Positions 1 through 8,532 of a stretch of DNA of 64,000 nucleotides are shown one piece after another. A program made the position numbers and the translations under genes. The stretch's first letter is position 1; the number at the start of each line of letters is the position of its first letter. A model generated the notes under the pieces. That model ran no database searches and had not been told where the DNA came from. It saw nothing but the letters and a program-made list of their open reading frames with translations. The DNA comes from Burkholderiales bacterium UBA2463. GTDB lineage: Bacteria > Pseudomonadota > Gammaproteobacteria > Burkholderiales > Burkholderiaceae_A. The stretch spans positions 212,801-276,800 of the forward strand of contig DDPR01000008.1 in the NCBI GenBank assembly GCA_002342295.1, written 5' to 3'.

Positions 1-452
1 CGCCAGCCCTTGAGCGCCAGAGCGGCACGAAGGGCCTCAGTGAGGTCGGTGAAAGCTTGCACCTTGGCGCCATCGACACTGACTCGAAATTGACGAGTCA
101 GAGGATGAAAGGTGAGGCGCGCCGTGCGTGTGTGCTGGTAGACCTCCGAGTCAAACCACCACCAACGAGTGCGAACCAATTGAAACTCGGAAACAAAAGT
201 CAGCGTCACTCCGCGATCGATTGCTGCCACAAGGGGTGCGCTGAGCTGCACGCTGACCTGACCAGAGAGCGCGTATCCAGCCATCTCGTCGACCACCAGT
301 CGGGGATCGGTCAGCGTAAGAGAGGGGTCACCCGAAACAGATTCAGAAGCATGGGCGCCCGAGGCCCTCCAGGCTCCAGGCCAATCACCTAGGCCCAGAC
401 TCAGGAGGAGAGCCAACACAAAGACGAGGGGGCGCAGCGCAGCGTGATTCAT
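1..452 (-). CDS. DUF4390 domain protein, 3' part cut by window edge
   Basis: Reading the minus strand from ATG at 452 gives an open frame that runs off the left edge (about 150 residues visible). It opens with a hydrophobic signal-like segment (MNHAALRPLVFVLALLLSLG). A beta-rich region follows, with the family landmarks YALSGQVSVQLS, AIDRGVTLTFVSEF, RTRWWFDSEV and RLTFHPLTRQFRVS, which fit DUF4390. It is probably exported or periplasmic; the molecular function is unknown. Its ATG overlaps the rsmB stop as ATGA, so it is translationally coupled. In Burkholderiales this gene usually sits between rsmB and the ntrY/ntrX two-component genes, which would lie beyond the edge. Confidence 0.85.
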   Translation of the reverse strand, partial: MNHAALRPLVFVLALLLSLGLGDWPGAWRASGAHASESVSGDPSLTLTDPRLVVDEMAGYALSGQVSVQLSAPLVAAIDRGVTLTFVSEFQLVRTRWWWFDSEVYQHTRTARLTFHPLTRQFRVSVDGAKVQAFTDLTEALRAALALKGW

Positions 453-1699
453 CGCGCTTTTTGAAAGCGGGCGTAAAAGAAGCCGTCGCGCTCACCCAGA
501 GCCGGAAGAATAAGGCCAGGTGAGGACAGGGGTGTCGCATCGGGTTGCTGGTCCATCCAGTGATTCACCTGCGCCTGAGCCTCCTCCTCAAAGATGGAGC
601 ACACGATATAGACGAATTCTCCCCCCGGTTTGAGTCTTTTCCAAAGTCTCTGCAAAAGCTCGGCCTGGACTCGAACAAGTCCTGCCAGCTGAGCCTCCGA
701 GCGCCGCCACGGAATCTCGGGGTGTCGGCAGACAACGCCGGAGCCCGAACATGGCGCATCGAGCACGATGTGATCGAACTCTTTTGGCACAAGGTCTGGC
801 CAGTCATCGAGAAGGAGGTCCGCCTGAGCGGGGTGGACCTCTCCTGCGAGCCGCGCCGAAAGGCGTTGCATCTCGCGAGAGAGTCGAGCCAGTCGGGTCT
901 TCGACGCGTCCAAAGCCCAGACATCGACGGCAGCCTGCTCAGCCAGCAGAAAGCTCTTTCCGCCCGGCGCAGCACAGGCATCGAGAACCTGATCACCTGC
1001 CTTGAGCCCAAGGAGACCAAAAAGCCTCTGGGCAGAGTCGTCTTGGGCTCGAACGAGGCCCTCGGGAAAGCCGGGCAGCTCGGCCATGTCGCAGGCAGGC
1101 TCGCGGATCACAGTCTGGGGACCAAGCCAGCGCAGGTCCTGCGCACCCTTGCCCAGTCGATGGGCAATTTCTCTCTGCTCGAGCTCGGTGCCGAGAAGCC
1201 TCAAGGTAAACGGCGGGTGCGCTCGCTGGGCCTTACGAACCTGCTCCGCTCGATCGTGGCCGAGTTGCGAGAGGATCTTCTCCTGCCACCACCGAGGCGC
1301 ATTCCAGAGGGCGAGAGGGGTCTGCTCATCAGCCTGCGCATCGGTTGGATGCAACAACGTTTTTCTCAAGACCGCATTGACAAATCGAGCGGCGGGCTCT
1401 CCGCCCAAACCGCGGGCGCAGTGCACGGCCTGGTCAACCACCACTGCATCTGCCCGATAGGCTCGAGACAGGCAAGAGAACGCGACCGACAAAAGCGACA
1501 TCAGGAGGGGGTCGGGCGCCTTGGGCGCCAGCCGAGCAAGTCGGGCCTGGGCGAGACCCCAAGACCTCAGGGCCGCATACGCGAGGTCCTGAACAGCGGC
1601 ATCAGAAAAGCCCGGGTGGGTCTGCGGGGATGAATCGGAATCCAGCAGCGCTCGAACTGCGAGCGCTGCCTCGCGAAACTGCTGGTGGAGCTCAGGCAC
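449..1699 (-). CDS. rsmB: 16S rRNA (cytosine-967 C5)-methyltransferase RsmB
   Basis: RsmB methylates C967 of 16S rRNA using S-adenosylmethionine. An N-terminal NusB-like RNA-binding domain precedes the methyltransferase domain. Visible motifs are the SAM loop DACAAPGGKS, the motif IV cysteine in LDAPCSGSG, and the second conserved cysteine in YIVCSIFEE. The frame is open up to a TTG at 1774, but that would overlap htpX by 83 bases and add 25 residues unlike the family. GTG at 1699 overlaps the htpX end by 8 bases and gives 416 residues, close to the E. coli length of 429. It belongs to the def-fmt-htpX-rsmB-DUF4390 run on the minus strand. Confidence 0.93.
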   Translation of the reverse strand: MPELHQQFREAALAVRALLDSDSSPQTHPGFSDAAVQDLAYAALRSWGLAQARLARLAPKAPDPLLMSLLSVAFSCLSRAYRADAVVVDQAVHCARGLGGEPAARFVNAVLRKTLLHPTDAQADEQTPLALWNAPRWWQEKILSQLGHDRAEQVRKAQRAHPPFTLRLLGTELEQREIAHRLGKGAQDLRWLGPQTVIREPACDMAELPGFPEGLVRAQDDSAQRLFGLLGLKAGDQVLDACAAPGGKSFLLAEQAAVDVWALDASKTRLARLSREMQRLSARLAGEVHPAQADLLLDDWPDLVPKEFDHIVLDAPCSGSGVVCRHPEIPWRRSEAQLAGLVRVQAELLQRLWKRLKPGGEFVYIVCSIFEEEAQAQVNHWMDQQPDATPLSSPGLILPALGERDGFFYARFQKAR

Positions 1700-2546
1700 G
1701 CATGCTGCCTGCCAACGCCTGAAGGCGAGCGACGCGCTCCTCCGTTGAGGGGTGGGTGGAAAACAGGCCAGCAAGCCCGGCGCCTGACAGCGGATTCATG
1801 ATCATCATCTGAGCAGTTTCAGGATGGGCCTCTGCGGCCTGAAATAGCGTTCCCTTTGCGTAGTGATCGAGCTTGGTGAGCGCATCAGCAAGCGCGAGCG
1901 GGTCTTGACAGAGCTCGGCTCCGCCTCGGTCGGCCTCGAACTCGCGCGCCCGGGAGATCGCCATCTGAATAAGGCTGGCCGCAAGTGGGGCTAGGATCAT
2001 CACGAGGATGCTCACCACGGGGTTCGCGGGCTTGCCCTCGCTGTCCCGCCCGCCAAAGAACATTGCAAAGTTGGCAAGCGCCGAAATAGCACCGGCCATC
2101 GTGGCAGAGATGGTTGAGATCAGGGTGTCGCGATGCTTCACGTGCGCAAGTTCGTGGGCCATCACGCCCCGAACCTCTCTGGCCGAGAGCAGGCGAAGGA
2201 GCCCGGTGGTCGCTGCAACCGCCGCGTGCTCGTAATCGCGCCCGGTTGCAAACGCGTTGGGCGCATCCTCCTGAATGATATAGACCCTGGGCATCGGCAG
2301 GCCGGCCTGCTGCGCGAGGTCCTGCACCATGCCCACAAACTCGGGCGCCGTGGACATGTCTACCTCACGAGCGTCATACATGCGCAGCACAAGCGAATCA
2401 GAAAACCAGTACGCCCCGATGTTCATGACGCCCGCAAAAATAAGCGCTAACACAAGGCCCTGAGACCCGCCGAGCCAGCTGCCCACAACGCCAAAAAGGC
2501 CCACGATGGCGGCCATGAGTACAGCAGTTTTCATCCAGTTAAACAT
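1692..2546 (-). CDS. htpX: Membrane zinc protease HtpX (M48 family)
   Basis: HtpX is an inner-membrane metalloprotease that helps degrade misfolded membrane proteins, with its active site facing the cytoplasm. The 284-residue protein has two N-terminal membrane segments (about residues 5-25 and 30-50). The zinc motif HELAH is at residues 131-135. A further hydrophobic pair is near 150-190, followed by the downstream conserved RAREFEADRGGAEL, whose glutamate is the third zinc ligand. The length is normal for the family. It overlaps fmt upstream by 8 bases and rsmB downstream by 8 bases, so all three are probably co-translated. Confidence 0.95.
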   Translation of the reverse strand: MFNWMKTAVLMAAIVGLFGVVGSWLGGSQGLVLALIFAGVMNIGAYWFSDSLVLRMYDAREVDMSTAPEFVGMVQDLAQQAGLPMPRVYIIQEDAPNAFATGRDYEHAAVAATTGLLRLLSAREVRGVMAHELAHVKHRDTLISTISATMAGAISALANFAMFFGGRDSEGKPANPVVSILVMILAPLAASLIQMAISRAREFEADRGGAELCQDPLALADALTKLDHYAKGTLFQAAEAHPETAQMMIMNPLSGAGLAGLFSTHPSTEERVARLQALAGSMRA

Positions 2547-3534
2547 CTGCGTCCGAGCCCCCCTCTAAAAGAAATGCGTCGTTCACCGAGATACCCACTC
2601 CACGCACAAACTCCGCGGCCCCCAGCCGCTTTCCTCCCGCTCTTTGTAGCCAGCCCAGCCCCAAGAGCCCTTGCCCACAAGCCACAACCAACCCGCTTTG
2701 AGAGGCAGAAGGCACAGAGACAATCCGTCCGGGTTCAGCCCACCGCCCAGACGGGTCGACCAAGGCTGCGCCGCCCACCTTCACAGGCTGACCACGAAAC
2801 ACCAGCGAGGCTCCGGGGGAGGGATCGAGGGAGCGAATGCGATTAAACACGGTCACGGCATCAAGGCCCAGCGGAATCCGGCGATCTTGTGCGGTTATTT
2901 TGGCTGCGTAGCAGGCGCCATCCTCACGCTGTGGTGCCGGCGTCTCGCGCTCAAATGGCTGCCGTCGTAACAAGTCGACGAGGGCCTGGGCACCGAGGGC
3001 GGCGAGCTTGTCGTGCAGCAGTCCGGCAGTATCGGTCGGTTCAATGGCCAGGGGGTGGACAGACCAGACCGGCCCCGTGTCAAGCCCGGCCTCCATCTGC
3101 ATAAGGCTCACGCCTGTGAGCGTGTCTCCTGCCTCGATGGCCCGCTGAATCGGGGCCGCTCCCCGCCATCTCGGCAACAAGGATGCATGCACATTGATGC
3201 AGCCTAGTCGCGGAAGACTCAGGACCTCTTTGGGCAGCAGAAGTCCGTAGGCCACGACCAGCATCAAGTCGGGTGCGAGGGCGGCAAGCTGACGCTGCCC
3301 TTCAGGCCCACCTGGACGATCCGAGCGCAGGCTATTGGGCGTAAACACAGGGATTTGATGCAGCTGCGCCAGCGCACGAACCGGAGAGGGCGTGAGCTGA
3401 AGGCCCCGGCCTGAGGCGCGATCGGGCTGTGTAAAGACGCCAACCAATTCATAGCCGAGCACGGGACACTCGGCAATGAGCGCGCGCAGGTGCGAGGCGG
3501 CAAACTCCGGGGTGCCGGCGAAAACGAGGCGCAT
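2539..3534 (-). CDS. fmt: Methionyl-tRNA formyltransferase
   Basis: Fmt transfers a formyl group from 10-formyl-tetrahydrofolate to the methionine on initiator tRNA. The N-terminal Rossmann domain starts MRLVFAGTPEFAASHL. The folate-binding and catalytic block SLLPRWRGAAPIQRAI with its downstream asparagine, histidine and aspartate neighbours is intact. The C-terminal tRNA-binding beta-barrel (about 210-320) follows. At 331 residues it has the usual length. The gene starts immediately after def (stop base 3535, start base 3534), the classic def-fmt pair: one adds the formyl group and the other removes it. Confidence 0.97.
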   Translation of the reverse strand: MRLVFAGTPEFAASHLRALIAECPVLGYELVGVFTQPDRASGRGLQLTPSPVRALAQLHQIPVFTPNSLRSDRPGGPEGQRQLAALAPDLMLVVAYGLLLPKEVLSLPRLGCINVHASLLPRWRGAAPIQRAIEAGDTLTGVSLMQMEAGLDTGPVWSVHPLAIEPTDTAGLLHDKLAALGAQALVDLLRRQPFERETPAPQREDGACYAAKITAQDRRIPLGLDAVTVFNRIRSLDPSPGASLVFRGQPVKVGGAALVDPSGRWAEPGRIVSVPSASQSGLVVACGQGLLGLGWLQRAGGKRLGAAEFVRGVGISVNDAFLLEGGSDADV

Positions 3535-4047
3535 CTAAGCGCGAACGGCAGAGCGCTGCTCTTTGACTAGCTTGGTCTGGATGCGGCCCTGCTTGAGTCG
3601 AGAGAGGTAATCGACAAAGACCTTTCCATCAAGATGATCGATCTCATGTTGCAGGCAGACCGAGAGCAGCCCGTCGGCCACAACCGTAAATGGCTCTCCG
3701 AGTTCGTTGAGTGCCTCCACGGTGATGCGATCCGGTCGCTCGACCTCGTCATAGACGCCGGGAACCGAGAGGCAGCCCTCCTCGTAGACCTTGCGCTCGG
3801 CGCTGCGCTCGCGAATCTGAGGGTTGATGAACACTCGAAGATGGTCGTGCTCCTCAGAGACGTCCAACACGATGATGCGCTCGTGAATATTCACCTGTGT
3901 GGCTGCGAGCCCAATACCCGGCGCCGCGTACATGGTCTCGGCCATGTCGCGCACGATTGAGCGCACCCGATCATCAACTCGCTCGACAGGCTTTGCAACC
4001 GTGCGAAGCCTAGGGTCGGGGTAGTGAAGGATGGTGAGAAGGGCCAT
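3535..4047 (-). CDS. def: Peptide deformylase
   Basis: Def removes the N-formyl group from nascent proteins. All three family motifs are present: GIGLAATQVN (motif 1), EGCLSVPG with metal ligand Cys92 (motif 2), and QHEIDHLDG with metal ligands His134 and His138 and catalytic Glu135 (motif 3). At 170 residues it is a standard type 1 enzyme. It is the first gene of the leftward def-fmt-htpX-rsmB run. The divergent gap to dprA (4048-4151) is about 100 bases and should hold both promoters, though I could not pick out a convincing -35/-10 pair. Confidence 0.97.
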   Translation of the reverse strand: MALLTILHYPDPRLRTVAKPVERVDDRVRSIVRDMAETMYAAPGIGLAATQVNIHERIIVLDVSEEHDHLRVFINPQIRERSAERKVYEEGCLSVPGVYDEVERPDRITVEALNELGEPFTVVADGLLSVCLQHEIDHLDGKVFVDYLSRLKQGRIQTKLVKEQRSAVRA

Positions 4048-4151
4048 GGGGCAGCAATAAGAGCGGTTGGAATGGTTAGGTCGGTCGGAGGATGGCGCCG
4101 CGACAAGCGGCGCCTAGCCTTGGGGCCCATTTTCTCGCAAGGAGCCCCTCT

Positions 4152-5087
4152 ATGCCAACACCAATTACGCGCCTTGAGCGCGATGCGCTTCCCTCGTTTT
4201 CTGATGCGCTCACCCCGCCCATTGCCCACCTCTTTGCCCAAGGAGACGCCGAGCTGCTTGGGCAGCCCGCTCTGGCAATTGTTGGGAGCCGTCGAGCGAG
4301 CATCCAGGGCATGTCTGACGCCCGATGGTTTGCCAAGGCCCTGGCTGAGGCGGGATTTGTCGTGGTGAGCGGGCTTGCCTTGGGCATCGACGGCGCAGCG
4401 CACGAGGGCGCCCTTGCAGCCGGGGGCGGCCGGACCATTGCTGTCCTTGCCCACGGCCTTGACACCATCTATCCCAGCGCCCACCAGAGGCTGGCGCAAG
4501 ACATTCTCGATGCGGGAGGGCTCTTGCTATCAGAGTATGAGGGGGGTGTTCCGCCCCGGCCCTTTCAGTTCCTGCATCGCAACCGAATCATTGCAGCCCT
4601 GTCTCAGGCGGTCTGCCTGCTTGAGGCTGCCGAGGGTAGCGGGTCCATCTCAACGGCACTCTCTGCGCTGGAGCAGGGCTCAGATGTCTTTGTTGTGCCG
4701 GGCTCAATTCACAGCGGCCTTCACGCAGGCGGTCATCGACTCATACGCCAGGGGGCTGGACTGGTTCAAAGCCCCCAGGAGCTCATGCAAGACCTTGGTT
4801 GCGCGCTCAGTTCAGCGCTGCAGCGGCCGCGAGCCGCCACGGACCCCCTCGGGCTCGGAACCACAGCGCAGGGGGGTTCAGCGCAATCAGCCTTTCCCGG
4901 CCTTGAGGACCAGCGAGCCCGAACCGTTTTTGCCCAACTCCGCTTTGAACCAGTCGATGCTCAGAGCCTCGCGAATATGAATGGGAGCTCCCTGGGAGAC
5001 ACGCTTGCAGGACTTCTCATGTGCGAACTCGCCGGCCTGGCAACTCGGCATCCGGATGGCTCCTGGAGCCGTTTGCGTCGCGATTGA
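4152..5087 (+). CDS. dprA: DNA-processing protein DprA
   Basis: DprA loads RecA onto incoming single-stranded DNA during natural transformation. The central Rossmann-like fold is complete: LAIVGSRRAS, VVSGLALGIDGAAHEGAL, VLAHGLDTIYP, RNRIIAALS and the VVPGSIHS block. A short C-terminal region that may form the winged helix follows. ATG at 4152 is preferred because AAGGAG lies 8-14 bases upstream; the in-frame ATG at 4092 would add 20 residues unlike the family. The product is 311 residues. The gene is divergent from def and is followed at once by topB. Confidence 0.92.
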   Translation: MPTPITRLERDALPSFSDALTPPIAHLFAQGDAELLGQPALAIVGSRRASIQGMSDARWFAKALAEAGFVVVSGLALGIDGAAHEGALAAGGGRTIAVLAHGLDTIYPSAHQRLAQDILDAGGLLLSEYEGGVPPRPFQFLHRNRIIAALSQAVCLLEAAEGSGSISTALSALEQGSDVFVVPGSIHSGLHAGGHRLIRQGAGLVQSPQELMQDLGCALSSALQRPRAATDPLGLGTTAQGGSAQSAFPGLEDQRARTVFAQLRFEPVDAQSLANMNGSSLGDTLAGLLMCELAGLATRHPDGSWSRLRRD

Positions 5088-5109
5088 GGAAACGGGCTAT
5101 GCTAAAAAA

Positions 5110-7596
5110 ATGGAAAAAGCCCTGGTCATTGCCGAAAAGCCCTCTGTAGCCGCCGACATTGCGCGCGCACTCGGGGGCTTTGAAAAGAAAGATGACGTCT
5201 TCGAGCGAGGCGACATCGTCATCGGCTCAGCAGTGGGACACCTGCTTGAGATAGCCGCCCCGGAAGAATTCGAGGTAAAGCGCGGGAAGTGGTCTTTTTC
5301 GCACCTGCCGGTCATTCCGCCGCATTTTGATCTTCGCCCCCTGCCCAAGTCTGAGGCCAAGCTCAAGACTCTAACCAGGCTGATCAAGCGCAAAGATGTG
5401 ACTCGCATCATCAACGCCTGCGACGCGGGGCGTGAGGGCGAGCTGATTTTTCGCACCATTGTTCGCTACGCAAAAGCCAAGCAGCCGATCTCGCGGCTCT
5501 GGCTTCAATCGATGACACCTGCTTCGATTCGAGAGGCCTTTGATGCCCTGCGAACAGACGCGGAGTTGCAGCCTCTTGCAGAGGCAGCCCAGTGTCGATC
5601 GGAGGCAGACTGGCTAGTCGGCATCAATGGCACTCGGGCCATGACCGCCTTTAACTCAAAGGAGGGGGGCTTTTTTCTAACCACCGTCGGGCGCGTCCAG
5701 ACTCCGACGCTCTCCATCGTTGTCGAGCGGGAAGAGGCCATTCGCAGATTCAAGCCACGAACTTATTTTGAGGTGCTCGCCACATTCAACGCATCGAGCG
5801 GGACCTACGAGGGACGGTGGTTTGACCCCCAGTTTAAGAAACCGGAAGACGACCCCGACGCTCGAGCGGAGCGCATCTGGGGTGCAGAGGCAGCCCATGC
5901 TATTGCGAAAGCCTGCCAAGGAGGGTCGGCCACCGTCACCGAGGAGAGCAAGCCTTCCACCCAGGCGGCGCCGGCCTTATTTGACCTGACGAGCCTTCAG
6001 AGGGAGGCCAACGCTCGATTTGGTTTTTCGGCCAAGAACACACTCGGGATTGCTCAGGCGCTTTACGAGAAACACAAGGTCCTCACCTACCCGAGGACTG
6101 ACTCCAAGGCCCTTCCCGAAGACTACATTCCAACAGTGCTCAGCACGCTAGAGTCACTCAAAAGCATTTCCTCTTTTAAGCAGGCAGCTCAACTCATCAT
6201 TGATTCGCGTTGGGTTAAGCCCAACAAGCGCATCTTTGACAACACCAAAATCTCGGACCACTTTGCCATTGTGCCGACGGGGCTCGTCCCAAAGGCCTTG
6301 TCTGAGCCCGAACAAAAAATCTTTGACCTCGTTGCGCGCAGATTTATGGCCATCTTCTTTCCGCCGGCCGAATACCTCGTCACCACGCGCGTGAGCACAG
6401 TCTCTAACGCACACTTCAAAACCGAGGGCAAGGTATTGGTCGCTCCCGGATGGCTTTCGGTCTATGGCAAAGGGCTGGATGCTGATGACGCGAGCCTCGT
6501 GCCTGTCTCAGCAGACGAGAGGCCCCTTGCGAGTTCAGTCGCCGCAATTGAGCATGCAACTAAGCCGCCCGCTCGCTACTCTGAAGCCACCCTGCTGTCC
6601 GCCATGGAGGGGGCGGGCAAGCTCGTTGACGACGACGAACTGCGCGAAGTCCTGGCAGGCAAGGGGCTGGGAACACCCGCCACCAGAGCCGCCATCATTG
6701 AAGGCCTACTTGCCGAAAAGTACATGGTGCGGGAGGCCCGCGAGCTCATCCCAACGGCGAAAGCATTTCAGCTTATGACGCTCCTGCGAGGCCTTGACGT
6801 AAAGGAGCTCTCAAGGCCCGAGCTCACAGGAGAGTGGGAGTTCAAGCTCAAGCAGATTGAGCATGGCAAGCTCTCTCGAGAGGCTTTCATGCGCGATATC
6901 GCCTCCATGACGGAGCACATGGTCGAGCAGGCCAGGAACTTCTCCAACGAGACCATACCGGGTGACTACGCCACCCTCGCAACCCCCTGCCCAGTGTGTG
7001 GGGGGGTCGTGAAGGAAAACTACCGCCGGTTTGCATGCACCGCCTGCGATTTCTCGATCACGAAGATTCCTGGCGGAAGAACATTTGAGACCCAGGAGGC
7101 CGAGACACTTCTGGCCACTCGGAGTCTGGGCCCCGTCGATGGCTTTCGAAGCAAGATGGGGCGCCCATTTGCAGCGAGTCTTCGACTCACGGACGACAAC
7201 AAACTCGAGTTCGACTTCGGACAGGGCGCCTCCGATGACGATGCGCAGCCCGTCGACTTCTCGGGTGCGACTCGCCTGGGCGACTGCCCCAAATGCTCGG
7301 CAGGTGTCTTCGCTCACGGCAACGCTTATGTCTGCGAGAAGAGCCTGGGGCCAGAGAAGACCTGTGACTTCCGCTCCGGACTTATGATTCTTCAGCAGAC
7401 GATCTCACCCGACCAGATGAGCAAACTGCTCGAAGCGGGTCGCACCGACCTGCTCGATGGATTTGTCTCTGCTCGAACGCGGCGTCGGTTTAAGGCCTAC
7501 CTCGTCAAAACGCCGGAGGGCAAGGTTGGCTTTGAATTTGAAGCTCGCAAACCGGCTGCCAAAAAGGCTGCCAAGGGAAAAACAGCCAAGGCCTAG
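5110..7596 (+). CDS. topB: DNA topoisomerase III
   Basis: TopB is a type IA topoisomerase that decatenates and relaxes DNA. The family N-terminus MEKALVIAEKPSVA (TOPRIM domain) begins at ATG 5110, giving 828 residues. The acidic TOPRIM cluster is seen in NACDAGREGELI. The active-site tyrosine is Tyr327 in LTYPRTDSK. Two C-terminal zinc-finger-like patches follow (CPVCGG...CTAC and CPKC...C), then a lysine/alanine-rich tail. The frame is open further upstream into dprA, but that part is not family-like. The best ribosome-binding site fits an out-of-frame ATG at 5099 rather than this one (see findings). The stop overlaps the convergent gene by 4 bases. Confidence 0.95.
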   Translation: MEKALVIAEKPSVAADIARALGGFEKKDDVFERGDIVIGSAVGHLLEIAAPEEFEVKRGKWSFSHLPVIPPHFDLRPLPKSEAKLKTLTRLIKRKDVTRIINACDAGREGELIFRTIVRYAKAKQPISRLWLQSMTPASIREAFDALRTDAELQPLAEAAQCRSEADWLVGINGTRAMTAFNSKEGGFFLTTVGRVQTPTLSIVVEREEAIRRFKPRTYFEVLATFNASSGTYEGRWFDPQFKKPEDDPDARAERIWGAEAAHAIAKACQGGSATVTEESKPSTQAAPALFDLTSLQREANARFGFSAKNTLGIAQALYEKHKVLTYPRTDSKALPEDYIPTVLSTLESLKSISSFKQAAQLIIDSRWVKPNKRIFDNTKISDHFAIVPTGLVPKALSEPEQKIFDLVARRFMAIFFPPAEYLVTTRVSTVSNAHFKTEGKVLVAPGWLSVYGKGLDADDASLVPVSADERPLASSVAAIEHATKPPARYSEATLLSAMEGAGKLVDDDELREVLAGKGLGTPATRAAIIEGLLAEKYMVREARELIPTAKAFQLMTLLRGLDVKELSRPELTGEWEFKLKQIEHGKLSREAFMRDIASMTEHMVEQARNFSNETIPGDYATLATPCPVCGGVVKENYRRFACTACDFSITKIPGGRTFETQEAETLLATRSLGPVDGFRSKMGRPFAASLRLTDDNKLEFDFGQGASDDDAQPVDFSGATRLGDCPKCSAGVFAHGNAYVCEKSLGPEKTCDFRSGLMILQQTISPDQMSKLLEAGRTDLLDGFVSARTRRRFKAYLVKTPEGKVGFEFEARKPAAKKAAKGKTAKA

Positions 7597-8513
7597 GGCT
7601 CGGTCTTCGTTGAGGCCTCATTGACGATGCCGGACCGAACATGGCCAGTGGGCGCTGCCAGGGCAGCTGACTCGCAGTGTCGGGTCTGATCGTCAAAGAA
7701 GAAGTCGGGCTCGAACTCTCGAAGAAAACCCCCTTTGTCGAGGCCACCGAGAAAAAATGCCTCATCCACCTCAATCTGCCAGTTCATGAGCGTGCGAATG
7801 GCCCGCTCATGAGCGGGGGCAGACCGTGCGGTGACCAGGGCGGTTCGAATCTTCATCGAGCCCGTCTGGGCATCATGACGAAGCGCGTGGAGGGCCTCTA
7901 AGAGCGGCTTGAAGGGGCCCGGCGGAAGCGGGGTCTGCGCCTGGTCTGTCTCGTGGGCCACAAAGGCCGAGAGGCCATGACTCTGAAAGACCCGTTCGGC
8001 CTCGTCTGAAAACAACACGGCGTCTCCATCGAAGGCGATTCTTAGCTCATCGGGGTGGCCATCTGGCTGCCGAACCGAATGGGAAAAGACGTGAGCCGCA
8101 GGAAAGCCCGCTTCAAGCGCCTGCTCCACATCTCGGGCGTTGGCCGAGAGAAAGAGGTGGGCAGAGAGGGGCCGAAGATATCGGTAGGGAGTCTGTCCCC
8201 TCGTGAACACCCCCCGCTGAATAGGCAGGCTGTGGGCCTTGGCTGAGTGATAGACGCGCAGGCCCGAGACTGGGTCGTTGCGGGACAACACGACCACCTC
8301 GACCCTGGTGTGGTCCTTGGTATTAAAGGCCAGCAGCTTTCGAACAAGAGAAAAGGCAACACCAGGGTTGGCTGGGGTCTCTAGCCTCTCCCACTGAAGC
8401 GCCATATAGGCTGCATCGTTAGACTGCTCAAAGACTTCATTTTCTTCTTCGAAATCAAAAAGCGCGCGCGAGGAGATCGCAACAACCAGTTGGCCTTCAA
8501 GGCTTGCGCTCAC
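7593..8513 (-). CDS. Cytosolic 5'-nucleotidase (cN-I-like family)
   Basis: This 306-residue protein resembles the 5'-nucleotidase family related to eukaryotic cytosolic nucleotidase I, which dephosphorylates nucleoside monophosphates. The conserved opening is LVVAISSRALFDFEEENEVF. Further landmarks are LLAFNTKDHTRVEVVVLSRNDP, the RGVFTRGQTPYRYL block, AHLFLSANARDVEQAL, RIAFDGDAVLFSDEAERVF and the late FFFDDQ motif. Translation starts at GTG 8513. It follows gyrB by 19 bases on the same strand and ends convergent with topB, sharing 4 bases. The family call is confident; the physiological substrate is not. Confidence 0.85.
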   Translation of the reverse strand: MSASLEGQLVVAISSRALFDFEEENEVFEQSNDAAYMALQWERLETPANPGVAFSLVRKLLAFNTKDHTRVEVVVLSRNDPVSGLRVYHSAKAHSLPIQRGVFTRGQTPYRYLRPLSAHLFLSANARDVEQALEAGFPAAHVFSHSVRQPDGHPDELRIAFDGDAVLFSDEAERVFQSHGLSAFVAHETDQAQTPLPPGPFKPLLEALHALRHDAQTGSMKIRTALVTARSAPAHERAIRTLMNWQIEVDEAFFLGGLDKGGFLREFEPDFFFDDQTRHCESAALAAPTGHVRSGIVNEASTKTEP

Positions 8514-8532
8514 GCTTTGGGCTGTTTCCCGA

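Noticed and set aside
545..1633. Long plus-strand open frame (362 codons) opposite rsmB
   Set aside because: It is antisense to a clear RsmB coding sequence, has no recognisable domain, and is explained by GC-rich codon use.
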